DNA of 64,000 nucleotides. It comes from Gnetum montanum. Its lineage: Eukaryota > Streptophyta > Gnetopsida > Gnetales > Gnetaceae. Location of the stretch: contig MNCI01010476.1 in assembly GCA_015680685.1 (NCBI GenBank), positions 76,321-140,320 on the forward strand, written 5' to 3'. The position numbers and the translations under genes were made by a program. The notes beneath the pieces were generated by a model. The model was not told where the DNA came from. It saw only the letters and a program-made list of their open reading frames with translations, and did no database searches. Below are positions 12,801 through 24,432 of the stretch, in pieces (the stretch's first letter is position 1; every line of letters starts with the position of its first letter).

Positions 12801-13524
12801 TGAACCTTTTCCATTTCATCCACGCTTTCAACGTAGGCTTGCACTAGCCCCTTAGACAGTTCCATGCACAATGTGCTGCTAGTAGGATCAACTATCAGCC
12901 ATTGGGTACCCTCTTAGTTAGTGGCTGCTACGTATAAGCACTATTGAATAGGTGATTCCTTGATACACTGACTGCATACTTGAATGGATATCGCCTTAGT
13001 GGACCATAACTATTGCACATAGTTGTACCTTGAGTCACTATACGCAATGCATGGAACACGCTTCTTCTTAATCTTCCTGAAAGAATTTTCCTTTGAAATT
13101 TTAGGGAAAGATCTCGGAGTCCTAGTCATGCATTCACCATGCTTAGCCAAGCTCTTCCCATGATGATTAGGAAGTTCCCCTTGTAGTTCTCTACATGGAT
13201 GACCAGGAAGTCAGTAGGATAGGACCACCCACAAATGGTGGTCACAATTTCCTCCACCAAACCTAAGGAAATGGTGATGGAATGGTCTACTAACTCGAGT
13301 TGGATGTTACTCTTCTTTAGCGGGGGCAAGTTCCAATTCTTGTACATATCGTGAGAGATCAAATTGACCCCTAAACCTGAGTTAAGAAGAGCTTTGAATA
13401 GCTTGTTCCCAGCCACCTAAAGATAGATGAGGGGGCTTCCTAGATCTATCAATTTTTGGGGAAGATGGCCTTCTTTGATCCAGTCGGTCATGACATGTGT
13501 GAGCATGACTGTTTAGACATTGGA
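9826..13524 (-). pseudogene. pol pseudogene of element B (protease, RT, RNase H, integrase)
   Basis: Ty3/gypsy-type polyprotein in the order PR-RT-RH-IN, which places integrase last. PR lies at 13416-13126, with the catalytic Asp of DSG changed to Asn (NSGLGVN). RT spans about 12600-11550: SEWVSPLVIVPKKDGKW at about 12400 and an intact FMDD active-site box at 12038-12049. RNase H runs about 11540-11250 and ends in the VVSDHLSRL motif. Integrase runs about 11100-9850: the zinc-binding H/C region, then GINFMG with the first catalytic Asp changed to Asn, DNGTHF intact, and a Gln-to-stop change at 10460-10462 just before an intact third acidic residue. The pol C-terminus SHGGD-x-H-x-C is shared with F and ends near 9826. 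A frameshift separates PR from RT. The start is approximate. Confidence 0.88.
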
Positions 13525-15976
13525 GTGTGGCAGACTAGAGGGCTACTCGGGTGGTATGATGGTGGAGGCATTGGTAGTTTTAGAGGCACTGGCTATAGGT
13601 GTAGGTGAGGGTGTGTTTAGATTACTGAGCCAGAAGAAAGGATGTTTTTATGGCTTGGATTCTGGTCCACTCGGTCAAGGTGCCAATTGTAAGTTAATAG
13701 CCCTTGTAGTGTTTCATTGTTGTGGCTATGGTGGTATTTCTTCCTACATTGATGGAGTAGGTGGCAACTAAGTGGGATGTTGTGGAGGAGTGGCAAGAGA
13801 AGGTGATGAAGGATAGAAGAGATGTGGGTTTGCCCCCTGGGTGATGGAGATGGATGTCAAAAATATTCAAGGGGTGGTAATAACTAGGAAAGGCCACATG
13901 ATTGGAAGAGTCTCTTGGAGAGATCAGTTGCTGAACATAGTACCCATAAGGATCTGGCTATTTGTAAGGGTACTGCTGCCTTGGATGTGGCATCCCCCAT
14001 GCTTGCGGTTGCTGCCACTATTGGAAGTATTCATATGGTTGCGGGGGCATTTCACTTGGATAATATCCTTGCTACTAATGGTAGAACCACCTGGAATTGC
14101 CTTGTGGATAAGGCAACCTTCGGGGTGTTTGATGTTGCGCCAAATGAGGGTTCAAGGTGTACACCCTAGACTCTTGAAGATGTGAGACCATAGGACAACA
14201 TCCCTTAGGATGTTCATATTGGCATATGCCACATTCATCATCATCCTTGGTGTCAGAGTCTGCAACCTACTCTACTACAACAACTTTTCCCTTACCCTTA
14301 TGTTGGGCACATTCAACTCCCTTCTTCCTGTACCGATCATAGGCACTACCTTGTTCTTTGGATTCTTCTGCAATTTTTAGTACACTTTGGAACTTTTCAT
14401 CCAAAGAGTCCCACATCTTATCCACCTTTGCCAATATTTTAGATGCAAACTTTTGTAACGGAAAATTTTTTTGATTCACCGCTGCTTCCAGTGGTGATTC
14501 ATCCTCCTCATCACAAAATCAGACCTCCCTTTTCCTGAGGAAAGGGTCCTGGTTGAATTCTTCTGCACTCTCCTTTTTCCTAGGTTCTCCTTCCTCCTTG
14601 GCCACCTAATCAATGAGGCATTGCAACTAATGGGCCCTTAGCTCCTACAGTCGTCCCTTGGCATGCATGCCAAGGGTCTTTCACATTTCAAAATGGAGCC
14701 CATCATTGATGTGATAAAGCTGTGCCCACTGAGAGTAACCATGAACACAGCACTGATGCAACAATGAGTAGTCCCTGCTCATGGCAGCATCCAAGGGTTC
14801 ATGATCTCCTTGTTTCCAACCTTGGATCTGTCATCTCAGATTCGCCACTCTAGAGTACGTTTGATATTTGTCATTGAAAATTTCAAGCATCGTACTCCAT
14901 CTTCTAATTGATTCTAGCTCCAATGACCGGTACCAACTTTTAGCTTCTTTGATGAGTGTGCGAGGGAATAGCTTCAGCCATTGCAAATCATTGTCAATTT
15001 TTTGCAGGATGCAGGAGTCATGGAAAGCCTACAGATGGGTCTGCGGATCATAGTTATATCCCCCTTCAAATATGGGGATTTTTTTCATATCAACATGCTT
15101 GATCCAACTATCCTTTATGTGCCTACTGGGAATTTGAATTGCATCTGCGATTTGGAGCATGCTCCAAGTAGCTAACAATGGCTCATCTAAATCATAGTCC
15201 TGCTAGGGACCATGATGTCTGTGACGATTCCAGCTATGCCTCCTTTCTTGCCGGTGAGCACCATGTGATTGGTCATGCAATTTCTCATGTTGCCCCTTCT
15301 GAACCTATTTACCACCGTGCTTGTGCTCCAGCCTTTCCCTATTACACTCAGAGCTTGAGCTGGATGAAGGCATAGGAGAGGGAGAGGACGAAGAAGAAGG
15401 AGAGACATTGCCACTGCTTCGGTGTCGATCTCCCCATCTACCCTGATGGTGGCCTCGATCATCCTACTTAGCCTTGCTATGTGACCTTCCATCCCCTTGA
15501 GGATCGTGGTCACTTAGAGATTTGTTCTGAATGATTGACTGGAGGATCTGTTGCCCTAGGGGAAGTTCGGTTGAATGGGTATCATGAAAGACGAGATCCC
15601 CATCGTCTTGCATCCCTTGCGAGAATAAGGGATTACTAAATTATTTTCCCTTCTACTATTCATATCTCTCCACCTGTTGCTGGTCTCTTGCTCGTTGAGC
15701 CTCCATGGGATGATAGTCCCAGTAGTCATGGTCCTCCATGACATACTCCGCCACCCAGTCCTAGATGCCCAATCTGCCAAGATTGTGATATAGTATCGTA
15801 GGAGTTGATCAGTCGGGTGGTAGCACGATGCTACCCTTCATGTCCTGCCATCATAGATGCTCATCCTGATGTAGGATGAATATGAAATTAGGGACATATT
15901 CATCGGGATGTTTGTACATCACCCGACATTCTTGTGGCACTGGTGGTTCGAATACCTCTCTGCTATGAGAAGACAT
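13525..15976 (-). pseudogene. gag pseudogene of element B
   Basis: Capsid/nucleocapsid region. The start is set at the ATG at 15976, matching the F gag start at 39451. The N-terminal motif HPDEYVPNF is shared with F and G. Downstream is a segment at 14479-14267 (PLQKFASKILAKVDKMWDSL), also shared with F. It is followed at about 14255-14210 by a Cys/His motif, CGICQYEHPKGCCP, a derived zinc-knuckle candidate. The C-terminal part is Pro/Tyr/Gln-rich and contains a PPT-like string at 13991-14002. Stops occur throughout, for example two early Trp/Arg-to-stop changes. Boundaries with pol are approximate. Confidence 0.8.
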
Positions 15977-16124
15977 GTTGGACGTTAGATGGTCCATGTA
16001 ATCGATGTACCTTAATATATACTTTTAATCTACCTATTTTGCGTAAATATTTATATCCTATGTTCATTCCAATGACTTGAATGATAATTTCACTCCTTTT
16101 AGATGATGCATGTAAGACTCATAG

Positions 16125-16142
16125 TCCCCAGCAACGGTGCCA
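16125..16142 (-). other. Primer-binding site of element B
   Basis: The minus strand TGGCACCGTTGCTGGGGA lies one base inside the 5' LTR. It differs at two positions from the complement of the plant tRNA-Asp 3' end (TGGCGCCGTTGCCGGGGA), the primer known for Athila-type elements. Confidence 0.85.
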
Positions 16143-16143
16143 A

Positions 16144-17025
16144 TGATGAGCAGCTAGGTACTCCTACGCCCAACCATATGAATCACGAGCGTTCACGCGT
16201 GACTCAGTCGAAATCCATAGACTATAAGCACTTAACATACACTAGACTCTAACCGGTGAAACCTTGGGTTAGAACGGTCGTTGTCATCCTAATCTCACTT
16301 GTGAGGTTCTGTTTATGATGGTTAAGTGAGACCAAGGATAATGATTTTTATAGTTTTTAATTATCTTTTTGGGTGGCTAATTATCTTGGAAAGTAAGGAT
16401 AGAATATTCATTAATCTAAGATTATCTTAATCTAAATCTTAACTATTCCTAACATAAGTATTAGGTCCCATCTTCTGAGCACGTCTTGAGCATTTCCTAA
16501 CACTTTTGGGTTACCAGACAAGCATCACTAGGTTTACCAAGTGTTTGAGTGACGTTTGAGATGGTCATACTTATGGCTTTTTAGAACTACGAATGAACAA
16601 TAGCGATTGAAATCATAATAAGAAAAACTCAAGTAATTAACAAGTAACTAATAAAGCATAAACATATTAAACTATTGAATGCATAAAATAGCTAAGTCCA
16701 AATGTTGCAAGGAATGCTTGAATAGTTCATCTTTATTGCTGTCATGCCAATGGGCTCAGATACATCAACGCTCGAATAAAGAGCCGATCACTTTTCTTAC
16801 ACCTACTATAGGAACTTGGAAAATATTCTATCTCCTGCAGGAACAAACTACAAAAGCTTTGTTACAACTACTCAAAAAGGTGCCTAAATGAGGTAGAAGG
16901 CCCTCTTATTTATAGGCCGGGATAGGGGGATGCATAAATGGGGCCACGTCAACGTAGGGAGGCTACGTCGATGTGGCCACGTATACATGGCCCAATCGAC
17001 ACATTGACTGAATGACACTTCATCA
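16144..17025 (-). repeat. 5' LTR of element B
   Basis: 882 bp, TGATGAAGTG...CTGCTCATCA on the minus strand. TATAAATA is at 16907-16914. The U3 has GTATAC and CGACGTAG words at 16930-16995. It matches 4001-4874 throughout, with scattered transitions and a few indels; for example, 16401-16446 holds extra sequence relative to the left copy. Confidence 0.92.
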
Positions 17026-17030
17026 ATAGG
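17026..17030. repeat. Target-site duplication ATAGG, right copy (element B)
   Basis: A perfect match to 3996-4000. It marks where element A sequence resumes. Confidence 0.9.
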
Positions 17031-18312
17031 GTAATTGATGATTACTTTATTTGACATTCCTAATGATGTCATTGCAACATAGTCAAATCTAATAGCCATT
17101 ACAGGAAAATTGATCAAGGTTGAAGTTAGGGAAAAACACATGGAAGTAAAGGTACAACGTTTGCAACAAGAGCTATCCACCTTGAGAGCCAAAATATAGG
17201 ATCCTATGTTATTTATTATGCATAACTAGATGGAGTAATTTAGAATAGAGTAGTCAACCAAGTTGATAGAGGAAAACAAAGTTGTAGAGCAAGAAAAGGA
17301 GAAGGTGATTTGGGATGCCTCTGTAGTAGAAGCACGAACCTACATCCATAGAAAGACACTAACCACCGTGCAAGAAGAGAATAAGAAACTTACCACCAAA
17401 AATTCAAGATTGATCATAATTAAAAATAAAAAGAATATTTTAGAGAAAAGTGTACACCAGTTATGAGAACAATTGGTAAGGATCAACTAGAACATCAATA
17501 AATTAGCCAGGGAAAATAGGATCCTCTTAATAAAGGGGGTCCATGTCATTTGACTAAAGTTACCAATCGAAATCAGTGGGTGGCAAAATGAGGCCAAGAA
17601 ACATGAAAAGCTAAAGAAACACTTCCACAATCTAGTAGGCATGTATAAGTAAATAAATGAAAAGGAAATCCAGATGGCTAAAGCTAGTATTGAAGCCATG
17701 TTAGCATGAAATCTTGACTAGAAACCCATCTTGGATAACTATGCTCTAGTCCATTAGGTAGAAGTAAAAAATAAAGACCTATAGATTGAGGATTTGAAAA
17801 AGTACATGGTGTTGGATAACCTTAGATATGCCAACATCACCATGTTAATAGTAGGTTATCCTAAAAGTGAGTTGGAGAAGCAGGTAGCAACCACCTATGC
17901 ATTGTATCAAAAAGAGTTTGTAGATAGAAAAGATGCTTTGCAAAAGCTCCATGAGACAAACTCAAAATTAAAGGTGGTTAAAGCTAGCTACTAGGGACAA
18001 AAGGATGTCACCTCAGAACTAGCTATGAGATTAATAGATTATCAAGAATTAAGAGAAAAATCTAGGGCCTTTGAGGAAGAACGATGACACTTTGCAGCCT
18101 AGTATGTGAAGGCCAACAAGATGTTCCCATAACTACCATGCCTTTGGGATGTACTAGTGCCAGCACACATCAATTCAGTATCCTAGTTGGTACATGACCT
18201 AAGGATGGAAGAGGAAAAATTATAGGCATTACTTGATTACTACAAATTTTACAAGCCTGGTGACAAAGGAAAGTGCCCGATGGAAGAGCCATTGCCTCCG
18301 GGAACCACATGA
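17031..18312 (+). pseudogene. ORF3 of element A, C-terminal part
   Basis: Continuation of the ORF split by element B. After allowing for the insertion, the frame is the same as in 2544-4000. It encodes mainly charged coiled-coil sequence: an open stretch at 17263-17466 and another at 17794-17994 with the LDNLRYAN motif, shared with B (5691-5470) and C (31626-31865). The end EEPLPPGTT and the TGA at 18310-18312 match the C terminus. At least five in-frame stops are present, several readable as single transitions from Gln, Trp or Arg codons. Confidence 0.72.
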
Positions 18313-18500
18313 GCTTCCCCAAGTTGTGTCTTATAATTTTTTGTCCAAATTTTCATAAACACCAATATGGCATAAATAATTCCATTTATTTGTTTGTCTA
18401 AGTTAGTTAATAATTCCATACTTTTCCATTAATCTTTGTAAAGAACTTGTTCCTCATTTTGTTTAACTCAAGAATAAGCTTTCATTTAGTCGTGGGGGTA
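18313..18500 (+). other. 3' untranslated region and polypurine tract of element A
   Basis: A short non-coding stretch ending in TTTAGTCGTGGGGGTA at 18485-18500, the polypurine tract next to the 3' LTR. The pre-tract sequence, with an 'aataagctttcattt' string, is shared with C and F (gatgagttttcattca). Confidence 0.8.
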
Positions 18501-19374
18501 TGATGAGTTATCATTGTGTCAGCCCTAATATCAGATACTCAATATCAAGGCTTTGACATCAAATATGTGATATTGGGTCCCAAAAAATAATGTCAGATAT
18601 CCAATATCATCTCCTCTATGCTAGCCTATAAATACAACACTTGGGTGCATGGTTGGGACATAGTTTTAGTTCTCAATGTTTGATAGTCTTTCTTAGATTT
18701 TTGAATTCAAGTTCTATTATTCCCAATGCATGCCTATAGTGTGATGTTTGTAATCGTATGACACCTTTGTTCAAGTGTGACATACTTGGACACGTTACAG
18801 GACTAGAAATAAAGATCGAGATTACTTCCACCATTATCGCATTCACTTACATTTATTATTGCTTTAATTATTTACTATTTTCTTTAGTTAATGTTTTCAC
18901 TTATTGCTATTTACTATTCTTGTTATTAAGTAGAATGAGTAGGACTAAATCGCAAGCACTTATATGTAAGTACTTGCTAATCCAATAGTGTATTGTTTGG
19001 CACACCCAGTGATGTACGCTTGGCAATCCCAGCAATAGTTATATGAAGTCCAAGGCATGTATGAACAATTAGGGATGAATACTCATCGCACATAGGCTAT
19101 TTTAGATCTTATTTTCCATTGTTCATTAGCTTAGTTAATTTATGTATTTATCATCATTAAGAGCAGCATAGAATTAGACAACATCATATGCCTCAGTCTG
19201 GACTAAACCATACATGACAAAGCTACCACTAGTCCAAGTGGGAAGATAGAAAATTGTAATGAAAGCATAATAATCTAGATGCCAAAACTAGTCCCATCCA
19301 CAGAATTTGACTAGATCATGCATGAACACTTGTGATTCATATGATTGGGCATAGGGGTACCTCACCACGCATTA
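18501..19374 (+). repeat. 3' LTR of element A
   Basis: About 874 bp, TGATGAGTTATC... to ...CTCACCACGCATTA (a mutated CTCATCA-type end). TATAAATA lies at 18627-18634, after a U3 with decayed GATATC-type palindromic words at 18530-18615. AATAAA-type sequence and the conserved 'aaataaagatcgagatt' lie near 18806-18822. It belongs to the same LTR subfamily as the solo LTR at 19727, since both read 'cctataaatacaacacttgg' at the TATA box. Confidence 0.82.
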
Positions 19375-19726
19375 GATTTTTACCCTATTAATAAGAATTC
19401 ATATGGATATAAAAAGGGTGCATGTACATATTTCACTTCATGAATTTGAAGCTTATTTTAGTCTTGTGTTTTATTTTGTCATTTATACAAAACTTTTTCT
19501 TTAATTTAAATTCATGATTGAAATTGAGGCTTTATTGCATTTGAATACTTAAAGAATCTATTGGACAAAAATTATATTTGTATCATGAAAATTAAATATT
19601 GATGCAACAAAATGGTCAACTAACACTAGATTTAATAAGAAAAGATGGTATGGACTTTTGCTACAATATCATATTTTTGTCTTAAATATTTAGCTTGAGA
19701 TAAATTTATAAAAACATGTTGCTCAT
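19375..19726. other. AT-rich flank, no feature seen
   Basis: Intervening sequence between the A 3' LTR and the solo LTR. It is AT-rich, and no gene, LTR motif or repeat was recognised. Confidence 0.5.
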
Positions 19727-20768
19727 TGATGAATCATCAGTTGGCTAAGATATCATAGATGCTACATCGCATCTGCATTGTAGTATCCCTATCGGTGCAT
19801 CTCAATTGGCTGCTATGTTATAGATGCTATGTTGCATCTATGATGTTATAGATGTGATGTTGCATTTGTTTAAAAAAGTCAAATTTTGTTTACCAATAAT
19901 ATCATAACTATGATATCGTATCTACAATTTCATAGATTTGATATCATAGCACATGCTACATCATTATAGATATGATATCACAAGATGTGTGTAGCCTATA
20001 AATACAACACTTGGAGGCATCGATCTGCATAAGCTTCATTCCATCCTTAGGTAGATTCTTGTAATTTTGTTTCATTAGTTTTAGCAATAGAGTAAATGCC
20101 TGCTATGTGGGGTTAAGTAATTGTAGAAAATCTTTATTCAAATGAAGTTTACTCTAGCACAGTTCATAACTAAAAATAAAGATCGAGATTGTTTTTTATC
20201 ATTGCAACATCCACTTAGTTTTACTATTTTACTTAGCATAGTTCTTACTATTTTATTAATTTAATCATTTACATTTCCAAGCATTTTACTTTACTTGTTC
20301 ATTAGTAAAGTAGAATGAGTATGACTAGTTTCAAGTGTTTAAGTGTAATTGTTTGGTAATCCCATTAGTGGTATTGTTTGGTTCACCTAGTAGCATAATG
20401 CTTGGTAACTCAGTAATAGTTACATGAGCCTAAGACATGTATAGTAAGCCAAGACCACATGCTCATCACTCTAGGCTAGAGTAGATTTACATTACTGCCA
20501 TTACCTATACTAAGGATTAAATTTCATTCTCAATTATGTTTGTTGCTAGGAATAAAATGGACCTAACAACATCAACTATCATATGCCTCACTTGAGACTA
20601 AACCATGTGTGACAAAGCTACCACTAGTCCAAGTGGGAAGATATCATCTTGCAATCAATGCTTAATAATCTAGATGCCACAACTAGTCCCATCCATGCAA
20701 TTCGACCAAATCGTGCATGAACATTTGTGATTCGTATGGTTTGGCATAGGGGTACTTACCACTAATCA
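19727..20768 (+). repeat. Solo LTR of the element A type
   Basis: Starts TGATGAATCATC and ends CACTAATCA, about 1042 bp, with no adjoining PBS or polypurine tract. It has a decayed palindrome array with GATATC cores at about 19740-19985, the TATA box string cctataaatacaacactt at about 19994-20011, 'aaataaagatcgagatt' near 20175, and the conserved LTR tail 'ggcataggggtac'. The flanks are CTCAT (19722-19726) and ATCAT (20769-20773), a 5-bp duplication with one mismatch. Recombination between the two LTRs of a former element is the likely origin. Confidence 0.7.
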
Positions 20769-21152
20769 ATCATCCTCAAGATTTTTTATGTAATTGGTTA
20801 GGTTTTGTACACAAAGGACTATTAACATTGCTATTTTATATTTAAATTATTCTTTAATTTTTGTGCTCCTCTACAATTTTTATTTGATGGGTTGGCTTTA
20901 AATTTTCTTGACACCCTATTAATTTTTGTTAATTTGTAATTTAATTATTTAAGTAATGTCATTGTAACCTAAGACTAGGATACATGGTATTGCAATTTGA
21001 ACCACATTTCCTACATGTGCATTTTTTTCTAAAAAATTGCATCCATCTTCCAATTTCTATTCTTAGATTACATGAATTTAAACAAATCTAGCTAACAAAA
21101 ATATAACATCTCATTAGAAGTATAACTAATAGATAGTGAAATTCTAATTTTA
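20769..21152. other. AT-rich flank, no feature seen
   Basis: Sequence between the solo LTR and element D. No coding or repeat feature was recognised. Confidence 0.5.
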
Positions 21153-21157
21153 ACTAA
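21153..21157. repeat. Target-site duplication ACTAA, left copy (element D)
   Basis: ACTAA directly before the left LTR of D. The identical five bases occur at 61920-61924, 40.8 kb away, proving that both LTRs belong to one insertion. Confidence 0.88.
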
Positions 21158-21986
21158 TGATGAGTAGTGGTTAGTCCCTATGTTAAACCATACAAATCAC
21201 AAGCATTTACAGGTTTTCTAATTGAACTCTATAGATGTAGTTACCTAAGTAGCCAATATTCTTAAATAGTGGATTTCATGGTTGCAAGCCACTATCTTCT
21301 CAATCCACACTTGTGGTTTAACTATGCAAATGGTTAAGTGTGGTTGAGGCATAAGATGTTTATTTTTATAGTTATTTTATTATATTTTTCTTCTAATTTT
21401 TTGATAATAGAATAAGGATTTAATGATTGAATTAATTAACTAATTAACTTCTTTATTAATTAACTATCCTAACATGGATTATTCATTCCCACTTATCATA
21501 CACTATTGGCTATACCAAGTATCTACTATTGGGATTACCATGCATTAATATGTTATGATTGAAATAGTCATAATCATGTGCTTATGATTAACTACATTAT
21601 TTACTTAAGAACATAACTATAAATTGCATGTAAAGTAAAATGTTGAAAAGTAACATTAAACTAGTCTAAGTGTTGCAATGAATGTAGGAAATCTTAATTT
21701 TATTGTTGTTCATGCTAATGTGTCTAGATACATGAGCACTAGAATAAAATTTTGCACAATCTCATAAATCCATGTTGTGGGCACTCAAAGAGAAAATATT
21801 CTAACTCTTGAAGAAAGAAATTACAAGAGTTTAGCTAAGACTAAGACTAAAAGGTGCCATAAATATGAATGATGTGTGCATTTATATACGTAACGACTAC
21901 ATTAGCATTGATGTACTTGCATTAACACATCTTGGGATGCATCGATAGGGTTGTGTTGACATAGCCTATATTATTATTGTTCATCA
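21158..21986 (-). repeat. 3' LTR of element D
   Basis: 829 bp. The minus strand runs TGATGAACAATAAT... to ...CACTACTCATCA. It matches 61047-61919. The U3 on the minus strand contains CAACACAACCCTATCGATG (about 21933-21951), a string also found in the candidate internal promoter at 34136-34207. A TATA-like TATATAAATG sits near 21869-21878. Confidence 0.85.
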
Positions 21987-22003
21987 TACCCCCATGACTG
22001 ATA
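21987..22003 (-). other. Polypurine tract of element D
   Basis: The minus strand reads TATCAGTCATGGGGGTA directly before the 3' LTR, as in B, C and F. Confidence 0.8.
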
Positions 22004-22203
22004 GAAAACTCATCCTTGAGTGAACAATATTAGGATTGAGTTTCTCATAAAATTTGAGAAAGTATGAAATCTATTAACAAAAAAATAGACTGACTAACTT
22101 TGTATGCTCAATTGTATGATTTTGATAAAAATGAGTGCCCTTTATAACAAAATTGGACACTCAGCCAAAATTGTAGCAGGTGCCTATTGAATGATTGGTA
22201 ACA

Positions 22204-24432
22204 GGATGACTTCTCATACTGTAGTTAGAGGTGGAGGCTCTTGTGGTTCAAATGATCCTTCATATTGTTTTGGTATTGCTAATGGTTGAAGCTGTCTTCT
22301 TGTTATTATTTTTGTTATTAAAAGTTTGAAAGCATCCATAAGTGCTTTCATTTTCTCCTATCTACATAGTGGATTATATATAATTTAGACCACTTTACTT
22401 GTATGGGTTAATGCAGGAATGTTCCACTGGCATGGCATCAAAGAAAACATTTCATTCACATTGATGCACCAAGCTACAAATGGTTTACATTAGATGTCCA
22501 ATATCTTCACAAGGTTTTGTAGCTCCTGGTAGTCATTCATTCTCCTTGTCATGTTCTTAACAATAGATTGTTGATCAATGAGTTTACTTTTGAGAACTTG
22601 AAGCTCTACATTAACTATCTCCAATTTTTGTTTTATCTCTTTGTAGAGCTTCAATTCTACCTCATAGAGGAGATAGGAATTGACAGTCTATTTCTTCAAC
22701 TTTGATCTTGGCCTTCTCACTATCAGCATTACCAAGTTTGCATAATAGAGGTTTGCATGCTCCATATATTCTGTAATCTCCTAGATTTGTAACTCTTTCA
22801 GGTGGATTTCTACTTTGTTGTATGCTTTGAGTTCATCAAATCTTATTTTTATTGATCTCCTTGAGTAGCCCAACTTGGACCCTCTAGCAATTTTCCACTC
22901 ATTCAAATTTGAAGGCCTCATTCTTCCAAATGGCCACCTTAATTGCAATTTCTTGATGAAGAATATGAAATTTGTCCATCAAGAGATTACAGCCTTCTAC
23001 TACTAACCTCCTCAAATCCAAGTTTACCTTAGCAAGTTGCTCCTTTTATTGGTGTATAAACTTGACCATTTAGTCCTTCTATTACTTAGCATTTCACAAG
23101 CAGTGATTATCCTTGATGACGACTAAGTTTTTATTTTGAATTTGTGATAGGTCCTTGTAGTGTTATTGGCCATAGCCTCTAACATGGCTACATCAAATAC
23201 TATCATCTCCTTTTCATTCTTGGCAACTTAAAGCTTTTGTTGAAGTTTAGAAAGCTTCATCTCATGTAGTCTTTAGCCTGAGAATGGTGGGGTTGGATAG
23301 ATAGTCTCTCAACTCAGCAACTTTAACAACCAAACACCAATTGGTAGTAGTGGCATCCTCAAGTTGTGCATTAACAATTAGTAATTTTTCCCTTATCTTG
23401 AGTAGCTACAATTATTTTTTGATGATTTCATTAAGTAGATCAAAGATCTCCAGAAGTGGTTTCTTGGCTCTAACTAGTCTTTCCAACACCTCCTTATGTT
23501 GGTCAATGCTCATTCAATCACTTCCTACTCTTGTAGATGTATGAATGTCTACCATTGTGATGATGTTTGGTATAGATGTCATAGAAGCATCAAGGACCTA
23601 TAGTACCCTATTAGTAATTACCTTTGACACTATCTCTTGGCTCCTATGTTGTATTACAAGGATCATTACCTCCTCATTTTCCTTCAACATGATGAAGAAA
23701 GCTACAACATTTCTTAAAATTATAGGGAATGTTTACTGAAGAATGGACATTGTGACCTCTTTGGCATTTGGTTTAGGCTTGCTAGATGCCTAGTTTATTT
23801 GTGTGATGCATATAAAGGCCATTTCACTATCTAGCTAACTTATGATCCATGCAACTTCATTAAGATGACTCATGAATGGATGGTAAAAGGATGACTCCAC
23901 ACCACCTACAAAGCCCTATTTTTGTTGTAGCTAGTGCTTCTAAAATTATTTAAGTCTTTCAAGAGTTGCAAGCATCTCTAGTGTAGTTTTAGGGACTATA
24001 GGTGGTGGCGGTAGTGGCTACTCTTCTTCTTGCAACTTGGTTGTTCCATTATAATTCAAAATTTCCTATCAGGATGTGGTAGGAGTGCAATGGACGAAAT
24101 CATTAATATAGAAAGCCATTTCCTCCTTTTTTACATAACTTGTGAATGAGGCATGAAAAAGGGAGTGTCTTCCTACCCTTTTCATTTTCCTTGAAGCATT
24201 TTTCAATCTCTAGAAAAATGAGTTGGGGTAGGTTGACTAGGAATTTTCTTCTCAAAGAAATACATTCCTAGGTGGAGAAAGCTATCACCTTAATGGGCCT
24301 CATCATTGGGTTTAAGTGATAGGCTACAATCTTAAAGTATGCTTTCACTACCTTTGTGAGGGCATCATACTCCTTGCAGTTCACTTAATAACATCACTAG
24401 ATCCACTTCTTTTTAGCTTTTGGGTTCCCCTA
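22204..24432 (-). pseudogene. ORF3 of element D, C-terminal part
   Basis: Minus-strand sequence collinear with B ORF3 (5126-7500), including the coiled-coil region with the LANLYYAN-type motif near 22745-22765 and the C-terminal Gly/Pro-coding end near 22204-22260. Heavily mutated, with no long open frame. It is interrupted at 24433 by element C and continues at 33136. The start and end are inferred from B. Confidence 0.65.
24428..24432. repeat. Target-site duplication CCCTA, left copy (element C)
   Basis: CCCTA precedes the 5' LTR of C and follows its 3' LTR at 33131-33135. Confidence 0.92.

Larger units (their letters stand above)
4001..17025 (-). mobile_element. Element B: full-type Athila/Tat-like LTR retrotransposon (gag-pol-ORF3), minus strand
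   Basis: A complete but decayed element of about 13.0 kb, read on the minus strand. It has a 5' LTR at 16144-17025, PBS at 16125-16142, gag, pol (PR-RT-RNase H-IN), a spacer with a candidate internal promoter, ORF3, a purine tract and a 3' LTR at 4001-4874. A perfect ATAGG duplication flanks it. It is inserted in antisense orientation within ORF3 of element A. Every ORF carries stops or frameshifts, so it cannot encode its own proteins now. It has the same layout as element D, with related but clearly different LTRs. Confidence 0.92.
1..19374 (+). mobile_element. Element A: non-autonomous-type Athila/Tat-like LTR retrotransposon, 5' end missing, split by element B
   Basis: A plus-strand element that enters from the left edge inside gag and ends with a 3' LTR at 18501-19374. 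Its order is gag (to 1569), spacer, ORF3 (2544 to 18312), purine tract and LTR. No protease, RT or integrase lies between gag and ORF3, and its collinear relative C (24433-33130) has the same plan. Element B occupies 4001-17025 within ORF3. Removing B and one 5-base duplication restores one continuous ORF3 frame across the junction, which confirms that the two halves belong together. The 5' LTR and primer-binding site are outside the window. Confidence 0.85.
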
